DNA from: JBLMZI01 sp050258755
GTDB taxonomy: Bacteria > Bacillota > Syntrophomonadia > Syntrophomonadales > DTU052
DNA: 64,000 nt
Direction of reading: 5' to 3'
Assembly: GCA_050258755.1 (NCBI GenBank)
Contig: JBLMZI010000004.1
Coordinates: 248,001-312,000 of the forward strand
The translations under genes and the position numbers were made by a program. The notes beneath the pieces were generated by a model. The model saw only the letters and a program-made list of their open reading frames with translations. It had not been told where the DNA came from and did no database searches. Of this stretch, positions 52,557-60,971 are shown one piece after another (the first letter of the stretch is position 1; every line of letters begins with the position of its first letter).

Positions 52557-54143
52557 ATGTCTTTCTTGCGGCGCCGCCCCGATAAATCCGAAAAGCCAAA
52601 TGAACCGCTATCACCGGCCGTGTCGAAACAGAATTCGGACGACGGCAATCCTCCAAAAACCCTTGAGGGCAGGATCGCAGAACTGCGGGAGGCTTTTGAC
52701 CGCTGTGACGATTTTACCGTGCGGCAGCTGGTGATCGGGCGGGATGGAACCGCGGCCGCACTGGTTTATATCAGTTCATTGGTCGATGCGTCCATTATTG
52801 AAAATGATTTGCTGCGCCCCTTGTTTGCGGCCTGCGACCAAGCCCCACTTACCCAGGACGTGCTTCGAAAAACGGTGCTTCCGGTCAGCATTCTTCGAAA
52901 TGCCGAATCCGCGGATGATGCGGTCCAGTCGATCGCGGTCGGCGATGTTGCATTCCTTACCGAAGGCCATGCATACGGTCTTATTATCATCAATCGCTCT
53001 TCCCGGCACCGGGCGATCGATGCGCCGACCGTGGAAACAACGATCCGCGGTCCGCAGGACGCCTTTAACGAACAGCTGGGCGCAACCGTCGCCTTGATTC
53101 GCCAGCGCTTGAAAACGCCCGATCTTGCAGCCGAAAAACTGACGGTGGGCAGCCTGACCAGGACGTCCGTAAACCTGATTTATTTGAAGAATCTGGTGAT
53201 GCCCGGGCTTGCGGAAGAAACACGCTTGCGGATTGCCCGCATTGCCATCGACGGGATTCTGGATGCCGGCCAGCTGCAGGCGTTTATCGAGGACAGTCCG
53301 CTGAGTCCATTTGGCACCACCGAGTACACCGAACGCCCGGACCGGGTCTGCGCGGCGCTGCTGGAAGGGCGGCTTGCGATCGCCCTGGACAATACCCCGA
53401 ATGTCTTGATCGTACCTTCCAGCATGGCTTCCCAGCTCACCAGCCCGGAGGACTATTACAACCGGTTCACCTTTGCTTCGGCGATCCGACTCATTCGGTA
53501 CATGGCATTACTGATCGGCCTCTTGGCCCCCGCGACCTTCGTGACGCTGGTCAGCTATCACAGCGAACTGATTCCGACGCTCCTGCTGATTACGATCGCG
53601 CAATCCCGGGAAAACATTCCCTTCCCGGCCTGGATGGAGGCCTTGGTGATGGAAGCGACGTTTGAACTGCTCCGGGAAGCCGGGGTCAGGCTCCCACGCG
53701 CTTTCGGCCAAACCATCAGCATCGTCGGCGCGATTGTCATCGGTCAGGCCGCGATTATTGCCGGTCTCGCTTCTCCGGCCATGGTCGTCATCGTTTCCCT
53801 GACCGCTATTGCCAGCTACAGCATTCCTTCGACCACCCTGGCGAATTCAATCCGGCTGCTGCGCTTTGGCTTCATCTTCGCGGCTGCGGTTTTCGGTCTT
53901 CCCGGCATGATGACGCTTTTGGTCCTTTTATTGTTTCACCTGGCATCGCTTCGCTCGTTCGGGGTTCCTTTTCTGGCTCCCGGGGCGCCGCTGATTGCCG
54001 GTGATTTGAAGGACAGTTTCGTGCGGTTCCCGCTTTGGAATAAAACCAACCGCCCGCGCCTGACCGGACAACGGGATCCGGTTCGCGTGCATCCTGACCT
54101 TATGCCGTCTCCCGGCGGACCGCGCCCGGGCCGAAATCACTAA
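52557..54143 (+). CDS. gerAA: GerA-type spore germinant receptor subunit A
   Basis: 528 residues. The A subunit sits in the spore inner membrane as part of the A-B-C germinant receptor. The soluble N-terminal half has the family arrangement (FTVRQLVIGRDGTAAALVYISSLVDASII, then TVETTIRGPQDAFNE and RRTS-like LTRTSVNLIYLKNL). The second half has about five membrane segments (LIRYMALLIGLLAPATFVTLVSYH, then IVGAIVIGQAAIIAGLASPAMVVIVSLTAI). PFPAWMEALVMEATFELLREAGVRLP is a strong GerA signature. ATG at 52557 has only a weak ribosome site (GGAATTGG). It leads a three-gene operon. Confidence 0.93.
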   Translation: MSFLRRRPDKSEKPNEPLSPAVSKQNSDDGNPPKTLEGRIAELREAFDRCDDFTVRQLVIGRDGTAAALVYISSLVDASIIENDLLRPLFAACDQAPLTQDVLRKTVLPVSILRNAESADDAVQSIAVGDVAFLTEGHAYGLIIINRSSRHRAIDAPTVETTIRGPQDAFNEQLGATVALIRQRLKTPDLAAEKLTVGSLTRTSVNLIYLKNLVMPGLAEETRLRIARIAIDGILDAGQLQAFIEDSPLSPFGTTEYTERPDRVCAALLEGRLAIALDNTPNVLIVPSSMASQLTSPEDYYNRFTFASAIRLIRYMALLIGLLAPATFVTLVSYHSELIPTLLLITIAQSRENIPFPAWMEALVMEATFELLREAGVRLPRAFGQTISIVGAIVIGQAAIIAGLASPAMVVIVSLTAIASYSIPSTTLANSIRLLRFGFIFAAAVFGLPGMMTLLVLLLFHLASLRSFGVPFLAPGAPLIAGDLKDSFVRFPLWNKTNRPRLTGQRDPVRVHPDLMPSPGGPRPGRNH

Positions 54144-54160
54144 TCGGGGGGAATTGTTTC

Positions 54161-55294
54161 GTGAAATTTGGCCCGGAAAAAATATCGCTTTTTCAGCTTA
54201 GTTTACTGCTGTTTACTACCGTGACCGCAACGGCGGTTTTTTTCGTGCCGGCTCTGCTCGCCAAGCAGTCCGGGGTTGACGCCTGGATTAACACCCTTAC
54301 AAGCGCGACCTTATATGGTTTTCTCGTCGCATTTATCTGTATTCAGCTCGGACGTCGCTTCCCGGGACAGACTTTTCCCGAATACCTGCCGCAGATCATC
54401 GGCAAATGGCCCGGCCGGCTTCTGGCCATGGTTTATCTGGCCCTATTTCTGCACCTGGCTACGGTCATGATCTCGGAGATCGCTCATTTTATTCATGTCA
54501 CATTTCTGAATCAAACCCCGCATGTGGCGGTCGTTCTGCTGGTCTGCGCCGCCATCTTTTACGGCGCGTTTTGCGGCATTGAAACCATCGCCCGGGCCAA
54601 CGTTCTGGTTTTGTTTTTATTCCTGATCGGTTCGTTGGTTTCCGTCCTGCTGCTCATTCCGGAGATCCACCCCGCCTACATGCTGCCGTTTCTTGAACAT
54701 GGTTGGCGGCCGATCCTGAAAGGTTCCGCCATCACCTGCGCCTGGCGCGGTGAAGTCTTTGCACTCCTGATGCTGTACCCGGCAATCAATCGCCCGCAGA
54801 AAGCGATACCCGCGGTTTTTGGCACTATATTTCTCATCGGGGTTTACCTTACCGTGATTACCGTGGTCTGCTTCACCGTTTTCGGCGCCGAAGTGACCAG
54901 CCGGCTGGTCTTTGCCCTGTACTCGCTGATTCAATACATTCTCATCGGGGATATCATTACCCGGCTGGAATTGTGGATCGTCGTCTTTTGGATCGCACTG
55001 GCCCTGACCAAAACGTCTGTATTCATCTATGCGGCAGGTTCGGTCTTCCACACCCTGGCGCCCAAGCTCCCCCGTTCGTATCTCTTCCTGATCATGCTTC
55101 CTGTCGCGACCGTCGTCGCGGAAATGTTTTACGCCAGCTATTTTCAAATCATCCGTTTTATTACCTTCCTATTCCCGATCATGGCCTTGATTGGCGAACT
55201 GCTGATCCCCGCTTTGATCCTGGTGATTGCCCTCGTACGCGGTAAATCCCAGGCGGAACCGACGGCTGCGTCAGAGAGGACGAACACCGTATGA
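54161..55294 (+). CDS. gerAB: GerB-type germinant receptor permease subunit
   Basis: 377 residues with about ten membrane segments, APC-superfamily fold. The B subunit binds the amino-acid or sugar germinant in known receptors. The start is GTG at 54161 with GGGGGGA upstream, 17 bp after the A gene. KISLFQLSLLLFTTVTATAVFFVPALLAKQSGVDAWI is the typical N-terminus of endospore germination permeases. Its stop overlaps the next start (ATGA at 55291-55294). Which germinant it senses cannot be read. Confidence 0.92.
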   Translation: MKFGPEKISLFQLSLLLFTTVTATAVFFVPALLAKQSGVDAWINTLTSATLYGFLVAFICIQLGRRFPGQTFPEYLPQIIGKWPGRLLAMVYLALFLHLATVMISEIAHFIHVTFLNQTPHVAVVLLVCAAIFYGAFCGIETIARANVLVLFLFLIGSLVSVLLLIPEIHPAYMLPFLEHGWRPILKGSAITCAWRGEVFALLMLYPAINRPQKAIPAVFGTIFLIGVYLTVITVVCFTVFGAEVTSRLVFALYSLIQYILIGDIITRLELWIVVFWIALALTKTSVFIYAAGSVFHTLAPKLPRSYLFLIMLPVATVVAEMFYASYFQIIRFITFLFPIMALIGELLIPALILVIALVRGKSQAEPTAASERTNTV

Positions 55295-56535
55295 ATTGGA
55301 AACGAACCGTCCTGGCAGCCGTCTTAATCGCCACCTGCCTGTCGTCCTCCGGATGCTGGGACCGGCGGGAACTGCAGGATGTCAATATTATCACCGCAAT
55401 CGGGTTTGACCGGATCACGAGCGGCGGTAAACCAGTCTGGAAGCTTAGTACGTACACCATCATCATGTCCGGCAGCGGTTCTGGCAAAAGCGCGCAGGCC
55501 TCCAACGCAAATACGCCCAATCAGGTCCGGGGTACGGTGCGGACGGCCTATGGCGCCACCATTTACGACGCGGTCCGAAACGCGTCAACCCGGGAATCGC
55601 GGCAATTGTTTTTCGGGCAGACCCTGATTGCCGTGGTCGGCCAGAAGACTGCCCGCCAGGGCATTGAGGAAATCATTGATTTTCTGGCCCGGCACCGGGA
55701 TCTTCGGCTGCGGCTTTGGTTTGCGGTTTCGAATACATCCGCGGAAATCTGCCTCCAGGCCAGCCCTGAAATCGAAACCCTGCTGTCCACAGAGCTGAAC
55801 AAAATGATGGCAAAAAACGAGGTCCGCGGTTCTAAGTCGGTTTCCAGCGACCTGCTGGACGTGGTCCATGGCATCATGACCCCGGGTCATGAACCATTAA
55901 TCGCCCGGATTGTGGTGATTCGCCCGCCCGAACCCGCCAGTCCGCTGCTGAGCAATCAAAATCCGGGGCAGCCGCCCAATCCCGCTCAAAATACCGTCGC
56001 CCTGCGCGGCAGCTATCTCGTTCACGCTGCGCGGCTGGTCACTGCAATGAGCGAAGACGAGACCCAGGGCTACACCTTTTTGGTCAATCAGGCATCCGGC
56101 GGCGTCATTCCGGTGACTTATCATTCGGGAAACCCGAACATTTCACTGGTATTTCGGCGGGTAAAAGCCAAAATACGTCCAGAAGTCGTCAACCACCGGA
56201 TTGTATTTCGAATTCGCATCGACCTTGAAACTGATCTTCAGGAAGTCAAGGAAAACCGGTTTCATGCCATGACCGAAAAGGACCGCCTGGCGATCGAAAA
56301 GCTGGCCGGGCGAGAAGTGGAGCGCCGCTGTAAACTGGCGTTGAAGAAAGCCAAAGAAACCAAAACCGATATTTTCGGTTTTGGTGAAATCCTGCACCAG
56401 CGCAATCCCAAGGTTTGGCATCAGGTCGCTTCGAATTGGGACGATGTTTTTTCGACCCTTGATGTTCGGATACAAGCCCATGTCGATATCGAACACACCG
56501 GCCTGATCACAGATCCGCTGATGCCGGTTCATTGA
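55291..56535 (+). CDS. gerAC: GerC-type germinant receptor lipoprotein
   Basis: 414 residues. The lipobox LSSSGCWDRRELQD has Cys22 as the lipidated residue, with WDRREL typical of Ger(x)C proteins. Conserved blocks include ITAIGFDR, STRESRQLFFGQT and, near the C-terminus, WHQVASNWDDVFSTLDVRIQAHVDIEHTGL. It is anchored on the outer face of the spore inner membrane beside A and B. Translation is coupled to gerAB by a 4-bp overlap. It ends 13 bp from the convergent PhaC-family gene, with no clear terminator. Confidence 0.94.
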   Translation: MNWKRTVLAAVLIATCLSSSGCWDRRELQDVNIITAIGFDRITSGGKPVWKLSTYTIIMSGSGSGKSAQASNANTPNQVRGTVRTAYGATIYDAVRNASTRESRQLFFGQTLIAVVGQKTARQGIEEIIDFLARHRDLRLRLWFAVSNTSAEICLQASPEIETLLSTELNKMMAKNEVRGSKSVSSDLLDVVHGIMTPGHEPLIARIVVIRPPEPASPLLSNQNPGQPPNPAQNTVALRGSYLVHAARLVTAMSEDETQGYTFLVNQASGGVIPVTYHSGNPNISLVFRRVKAKIRPEVVNHRIVFRIRIDLETDLQEVKENRFHAMTEKDRLAIEKLAGREVERRCKLALKKAKETKTDIFGFGEILHQRNPKVWHQVASNWDDVFSTLDVRIQAHVDIEHTGLITDPLMPVH

Positions 56536-56548
56536 AGCCTTTCGGGCT

Positions 56549-57730
56549 TCAGTCCGACCGTTCGCGAAGCCAGTCGGCCAAATGCGGATAAATATCCCGC
56601 TTGGCCAGCCGGCCGAACAACAGGCCGTCGTGATCCACGGGGTATTCTTTATAGGTTTTATCACCGCCGCCGGCGAGATCCACCAGGGCGCGGACCTGAT
56701 GTCCGGGGACAATGTGGTCCCGCCCGCCGGATAGGGCCAGAATGCTGCTTTCAATTCGTCCTAAATCGATCCGTTCCCCGAATAAGGTCATTTCCCCCCG
56801 CACAATCTTGTTCTTCTGGTAAAAATCGATGACCCACTGGGCAAAGACGGTTCCGGGGAAGTTCACCCCGTCCCGGAACCATTTGTTCAGCGCATGGTAG
56901 CCGACCACCGGCATTCCGGTTCCGAACAGCCGCCAAAACCGGGTATACCCGCCGACCAGATGCTTCACCGGATTCAGCAGCGTGGCGCCGATGGACACGA
57001 GGTCGCGCGGAACCAGCGGAAAAGCCTGAATCAGCTGCACCGGGTCGAACCGCTCCCGCTTCATCAGCCGGCTGGCGATGCCGCCATCGGAAAAGTCGAT
57101 CTGTCCCCCGATATTAATCAAATTTTTGACCCGGGGCTCAGAAAACAATGCGGCGTAAATTGCCGCAAGCGTGCCGCCCATGCTGACACCGAGCAGGGAA
57201 ACCGATTCGCTCCCGGCTTCCCGGGCCGCTGCCTGGACCGCCTGCCGCATTCGCCCCTCCACCAACTGTCCGATCGAGAGCGACGCTTCTTCCGGTCCAA
57301 AATCGCCCCAATCCAGCAGGTATACGTCAAACCCTTCATCGACCAGGGATTCAATCATGCTGAAGCCGGGGATCATATCCACGATGTACGGTTTGTTGAT
57401 CAAGGCATAGATCAGAACCACCGGCGTCGGGTACACCGGTCCGGTTTCGCTGTAATACCGGTAAAGACGGGAATTATGCTTGCGCCAGACGGTGTATTTC
57501 GGGGTGAGTCCGGTCGGTGGGGACAGGTCGGTTTTCAAATAGTCCAAACCGTATCGCCAGTGATCCCAGAAACTTTCAATCAGCCCGTCCCATGGGATGG
57601 TGTCCGCCCGGTTTACCCGATCTTCCTGCCGCACCATCATAGCCTCGCTTCGCGCTGGCGCCTCCGCACGCGTCCACAGGCTATCGGTTTCAGCTTCTTT
57701 TGAACGCCAATCCATTTTCGGAATCAGCAT
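56549..57730 (-). CDS. PhaC-family protein with Ser in place of the catalytic Cys
   Basis: 393 residues, clearly homologous to the phaC product at 33361-34677 (PVVLIYALINKPYIVDMIPGF and DVYLLDWGDFGPEEASL match). The elbow is GVSMGG with Ser183 where synthases have Cys. Asp338 (GGRDHIVPG) and His367 (PVDHDGL) remain, so a Ser-His-Asp hydrolase triad is intact. It has no Lys/Ala tail. A Ser at this site would suit an ester hydrolase, for example acting on PHA oligomers or hydroxyacyl-CoA, rather than polymerisation; this is inference. The N-terminal ~40 residues are charged and poorly conserved, and the ribosome site before ATG 57730 is weak, so the true start may lie further in. Confidence 0.85.
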   Translation of the reverse strand: MLIPKMDWRSKEAETDSLWTRAEAPARSEAMMVRQEDRVNRADTIPWDGLIESFWDHWRYGLDYLKTDLSPPTGLTPKYTVWRKHNSRLYRYYSETGPVYPTPVVLIYALINKPYIVDMIPGFSMIESLVDEGFDVYLLDWGDFGPEEASLSIGQLVEGRMRQAVQAAAREAGSESVSLLGVSMGGTLAAIYAALFSEPRVKNLINIGGQIDFSDGGIASRLMKRERFDPVQLIQAFPLVPRDLVSIGATLLNPVKHLVGGYTRFWRLFGTGMPVVGYHALNKWFRDGVNFPGTVFAQWVIDFYQKNKIVRGEMTLFGERIDLGRIESSILALSGGRDHIVPGHQVRALVDLAGGGDKTYKEYPVDHDGLLFGRLAKRDIYPHLADWLRERSD

Positions 57731-57803
57731 CAGCCGTCATTCCCCGTTCGTAGTGTCTATTCTAGACTTGCCCGGGAAATGGGATAATAGCCTGAATACC
57801 GGC

Positions 57804-57832
57804 AAAAAAGCCCGGTCATCATGACCGGGCTT
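57804..57832 (-). terminator. Terminator of the DnaD/helicase operon
   Basis: On the minus strand AAGCCCGGTCA, a 3-nt loop and TGACCGGGCTT give an 11-bp stem followed by TTTTGCC. It is 32 nt past the stop of the 109-residue gene. Confidence 0.88.
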
Positions 57833-57864
57833 ATCGTGTCGCGTTTAACATACCGCCGAATCCG

Positions 57865-58194
57865 CTATTCTACCGGTTGTCTTGCCTTTTCCGCTGCAAA
57901 ATCCCGGAGCATGCCGATAAAATCATCAACCTGAAGCGGATCGTTCATATTGGCAAAGGACAGAGTTGCTTTGAGAATATCATTCATTTCGGCGTCCGAT
58001 GAGGATTCCGGGGCTGAAAAATAGAGGTCGAAGGCTTCAAAGAGTTCGGGATTGGATCCAGCCATGGCCTGATCCAGAAGATCAAGCAAAACACCCATCT
58101 CGGCTTCCGAGATGACGGCTTTGACCATCAGGCTCGTAATCGCGCCTGAAAGACGGGTATAGGTTCGCTTCATGTCGTGTTCGATCCGGTTCAT
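57865..58194 (-). CDS. Small hypothetical protein coupled to the DnaB-like helicase
   Basis: 109 residues, acidic and probably all-helical, no family recognised. Features are a basic N-terminus (MNRIEHDMKRTYTRLSGAITSLMVKAV), a central SEAEMGVLLDLLDQAM and a C-terminal DPLQVDDFIGMLRDFAAEKA. The ATG at 58194 overlaps the helicase stop by 4 bp, so the two are made together. A role as helicase partner or regulator is plausible from position only. Confidence 0.65.
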   Translation of the reverse strand: MNRIEHDMKRTYTRLSGAITSLMVKAVISEAEMGVLLDLLDQAMAGSNPELFEAFDLYFSAPESSSDAEMNDILKATLSFANMNDPLQVDDFIGMLRDFAAEKARQPVE

Positions 58195-59546
58195 GCGTTC
58201 TCCGGGATCGCGTCACGCATGATCTGGCGTTCGCGGTCAAAATTGATCAGGCATTCGATTCCGCTGCGGCCGTCGCGGTTCTTGTCCACCAGCAGCCGGT
58301 AATTGGCATCCCGGAATTTTTTATAGATCTCTTTTTCCTGATCTTCCTTGGTGAGCGGAAACAGCTTGAGCATCAGGTCGCATTCGTTTTTCATGCGGCG
58401 GGCCCCCTGGAGGCTGCCGTCTTCATTCAGCTGGACCAGACACATCACAGCGATATTCAGGTTCTGCGCCAGCATCTTCTGCGCCTTCACGATTTGTTCC
58501 AATATCTGCCATTCCGCGAACTGCTGGGACACCTTTTCCATCCGGCCGACATAGTCCAGGATCAGAAGTTCGATATCCTTCTGGGCCTTGAATTTACGGG
58601 CGATGGAGATGGTTTTCTCCGGGGTCAGGTTGGGGCAGGGATAAGAGTAAAAGCCGCTGCCGCTCAGCGAGGAATACGCCTGCAGCACCTGTGAGAACTC
58701 GGCATTGGAAAGATCCCCTTTTCGAATCTTTTCGTGCTCGATTTTCGACAAGATCGATCCCCAGCGCAGCGCAATCTGCGGTCTGCTCATTTCGGTATTC
58801 AGATAAAGAATGTTCTTCCTGGCTTTCACCGCTACCGCGTGGGCGGTATGCAGCGCCAGGGCGGTTTTCCCGTGGCCGGTCTGGGCCCCGACAATCACCA
58901 GATCACCCTTCTTGTATCCCAGCGTGATGTTATCCAGCGAGTCAAAACCGGTGGGCAGGCCATCCAGCGGCACCACTCCGCGGTGGTGTTCCTGAATCTC
59001 CTTAAAGCGAAGATACCGCCGCTCGACCTCGTTGTACCCCATGGAGGCGACTTCAGCCGGCGTATCAACCCGGTCATCCCCTTCCAGCGCCGTTAGGTTG
59101 GTCAATTCCTCTTCCGCTTTGAGCAGCACTTCTTCGACCGGCGTTTCTTCCGGCTCGTTCAAGCGCTGGTAGTTGCGGCGCAGAAATGACTCGAACCGGC
59201 GCAGCTTGGACCGGTCTTTGACCCGTCCGATCCAGTAGCCGACGTTTTCTTCATCGATGACTTGTTCCGCGATATAAGAGAGTTCGGCGATATCCTGCTG
59301 GGTGCGGAAGACCTTCAACCGGTAGGCTTCCTTGAGCAGTTCGGCATAGGTCGGCCGGACTTCGCTCCGGTAAAGCTGGCAAATCAGTCCGAAAACCGTC
59401 CGGTGCAGGGGATGGTAAAAATCGTCCTCGACCAGCGCGTCATTGGCTTCAATGCAGGCCTCCTCATTGTGGAGCATGCCCGAAAGAACCCGGCGTTCGC
59501 TCTCCAGGTCGGTTAGTTTGTCTGCGGACGAAGCATGAAGGGTCAT
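58191..59546 (-). CDS. dnaB: DnaB-like replicative helicase, divergent
   Basis: 451 residues. The N-terminal domain (ESERRVLSGMLHNEEACIEANDALVEDDFYHPLHRTVF) matches DnaB-N. A linker follows, then the RecA-type helicase domain. Walker A is GAQTGHGKTA (220-229) and Walker B LLILDYVGRM (about 318-327). It should form a hexamer that unwinds DNA 5' to 3'. It differs from the usual chromosomal DnaB: the region normally reading LNREVE.R-DKRP-LSDLRESG-IEQDAD is here LVQLNEDGSLQGARRMKNECDLML. That points to a plasmid- or phage-type replication helicase or a second helicase. It starts at ATG 59546 with AAGGTG, 14 bp after the DnaD-like gene. Confidence 0.85.
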   Translation of the reverse strand: MTLHASSADKLTDLESERRVLSGMLHNEEACIEANDALVEDDFYHPLHRTVFGLICQLYRSEVRPTYAELLKEAYRLKVFRTQQDIAELSYIAEQVIDEENVGYWIGRVKDRSKLRRFESFLRRNYQRLNEPEETPVEEVLLKAEEELTNLTALEGDDRVDTPAEVASMGYNEVERRYLRFKEIQEHHRGVVPLDGLPTGFDSLDNITLGYKKGDLVIVGAQTGHGKTALALHTAHAVAVKARKNILYLNTEMSRPQIALRWGSILSKIEHEKIRKGDLSNAEFSQVLQAYSSLSGSGFYSYPCPNLTPEKTISIARKFKAQKDIELLILDYVGRMEKVSQQFAEWQILEQIVKAQKMLAQNLNIAVMCLVQLNEDGSLQGARRMKNECDLMLKLFPLTKEDQEKEIYKKFRDANYRLLVDKNRDGRSGIECLINFDRERQIMRDAIPENA

Positions 59547-59560
59547 ATGTACACCTTACC

Positions 59561-60754
59561 TTATTCGGTGGTTTTTCCGGCGGTTACGATCTGCGGGATA
59601 TACACCTGCGGTTCTTCCTCGGTGGTCCGCTTGTCCGCTCCCCTGCGGCCATTGTTCTCACGGGTGCGGCGATGGCTCTGCATTTCCTTATCGGCTTCGG
59701 CCGTGGTTTGCAGGCCTTTTTCCCGCCAATTGTTCAGGATGCCATCGATGTATTCCAAACCGCCGCTTTTGGTCCGGCTGCACATGATTTCCCCGGCTTT
59801 TTGGATCATTTCCGGGGAAAAGCCCCAGTCGTAGCGCCAGCGGTAATAAACCTTCTTTCGCGCCTCGGCGTTCATATCCACCCCGATGAACTGGCCGAAC
59901 GAGATCACTTCGGGATCAAAAGCAGCCAGCATCGGGCTTTTCTTTTCATCGACAAAGTTCTTGAAATAGGTTTCCATGGCCTCGAGATTGTTGATGGAGC
60001 ACTCATTCAGCCCTGCGGCGATGCGGGTGATCTCCTTCGGATGGGTAATCCCGCGCTCAAAACATAATTCCAGCATGCAGAGCACGAATTCCGCTTTCAG
60101 TCCGAGATCGTTGGTCCAGCGCCGAATCTCGTTATCCATTCGCATTGAGGTCAAATTGCCAGTCTTTTTCGCGATAAATTCGCCAATTTTCTTATTATCA
60201 TTGGTCCGCGCGGCGGAAGCGGCTCGCGGCTCCGGGATGTTTCTCGTTTCCGCAGCGTTTCTCGTTTCCGGAGCGGATTTTGGCTTCTTGGTTTTCTCCT
60301 CGTTCAAAGCCATTTCCAAATCGCCGATCCGCCGTTCGTAATCGGTAAAGAGGGATTGCTGGTTGCTCTGTTTGGTCTCCGCCCGAAAACCGGGATGATC
60401 CCGGACAATCATCCGGTTCATCCGGCCAAAAAGCGGTTCGAGGCGCAAAATACGCGCAGTGAATTCGGCGTGTGCGCTTCCTTCGACCACGACCAGTCCA
60501 GCCTGTTCCCATTTGGCAATCCGGCGGGCCAGCTTGGTTTTGGTGATCGCCGGACAGGCCTGCAGCACCTGACCCATCTCAATGCCAGTGGCAAACAGCG
60601 GTTTCGACCTGCAGGTATAGGCGTAAAATATAGCTCCCAGGAGCCCAAGATCTTCCATATCGAGATCAAGCTGGGGCGCGTATTCGTACAGCATAGCCGG
60701 TACCATCGCGAATCCCCAGCGAAAGATCTCTATTCCAGGATCAAATTGTGTCAT
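59561..60754 (-). CDS. DnaD-domain replication initiation protein
   Basis: 397 residues. DnaD-like proteins remodel origin DNA and help load the replicative helicase in Firmicutes. Residues ~30-115 look like a winged helix (LGLLGAIFYAYTCRSKPLF, then TKTKLARRIAKWEQAGLVVVEG). A charged, variable linker follows (~140-190, PETRNAAETRNIPEPRAA). The C-terminal DnaD part includes SFGQFIGVDMNAEARKKVYYRWRYDWGFSPEMI and GGLEYIDGILNNWREKGL. A basic, disordered tail ends it. The start is ATG at 60754, with a good promoter 29 bp upstream. It leads the run with the helicase gene, so the two probably act in one replication step. Confidence 0.82.
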   Translation of the reverse strand: MTQFDPGIEIFRWGFAMVPAMLYEYAPQLDLDMEDLGLLGAIFYAYTCRSKPLFATGIEMGQVLQACPAITKTKLARRIAKWEQAGLVVVEGSAHAEFTARILRLEPLFGRMNRMIVRDHPGFRAETKQSNQQSLFTDYERRIGDLEMALNEEKTKKPKSAPETRNAAETRNIPEPRAASAARTNDNKKIGEFIAKKTGNLTSMRMDNEIRRWTNDLGLKAEFVLCMLELCFERGITHPKEITRIAAGLNECSINNLEAMETYFKNFVDEKKSPMLAAFDPEVISFGQFIGVDMNAEARKKVYYRWRYDWGFSPEMIQKAGEIMCSRTKSGGLEYIDGILNNWREKGLQTTAEADKEMQSHRRTRENNGRRGADKRTTEEEPQVYIPQIVTAGKTTE

Positions 60755-60782
60755 GCCAAAGCCCCCAAACCCAAGTACCGAA

Positions 60783-60812
60783 ATTATAACACAAGCCCGT
60801 CCGGCCCAACAA
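60783..60812 (-). promoter_or_regulatory. Promoter of the DnaD/helicase operon
   Basis: On the minus strand TTGTTG (60812-60807), an 18-bp spacer and TATAAT (60788-60783). The ATG is 29 bp downstream. Confidence 0.7.
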
Positions 60813-60913
60813 CGAACACAAGCACCGATATCCGGACGTTACGCCCGGCTTTGACCGCCCTATAAAAGGAATCGTTGGGCGGTAGAAGTCTTTGAATACC
60901 CGAATGCGTAAAC

Positions 60914-60949
60914 AAACCGCCCGGTTTGTGAAAAATAACCGGGCGGTTT
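60914..60949 (-). terminator. Terminator of the beta-CASP nuclease gene
   Basis: AAACCGCCCGGTT and AACCGGGCGGTTT form a 13-bp stem with a 10-nt loop; on the minus strand TTTGTTTA follows. It is 23 nt past the stop. Confidence 0.85.
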
Positions 60950-60971
60950 ATCAATCGGTTTGCCGCTGAAT

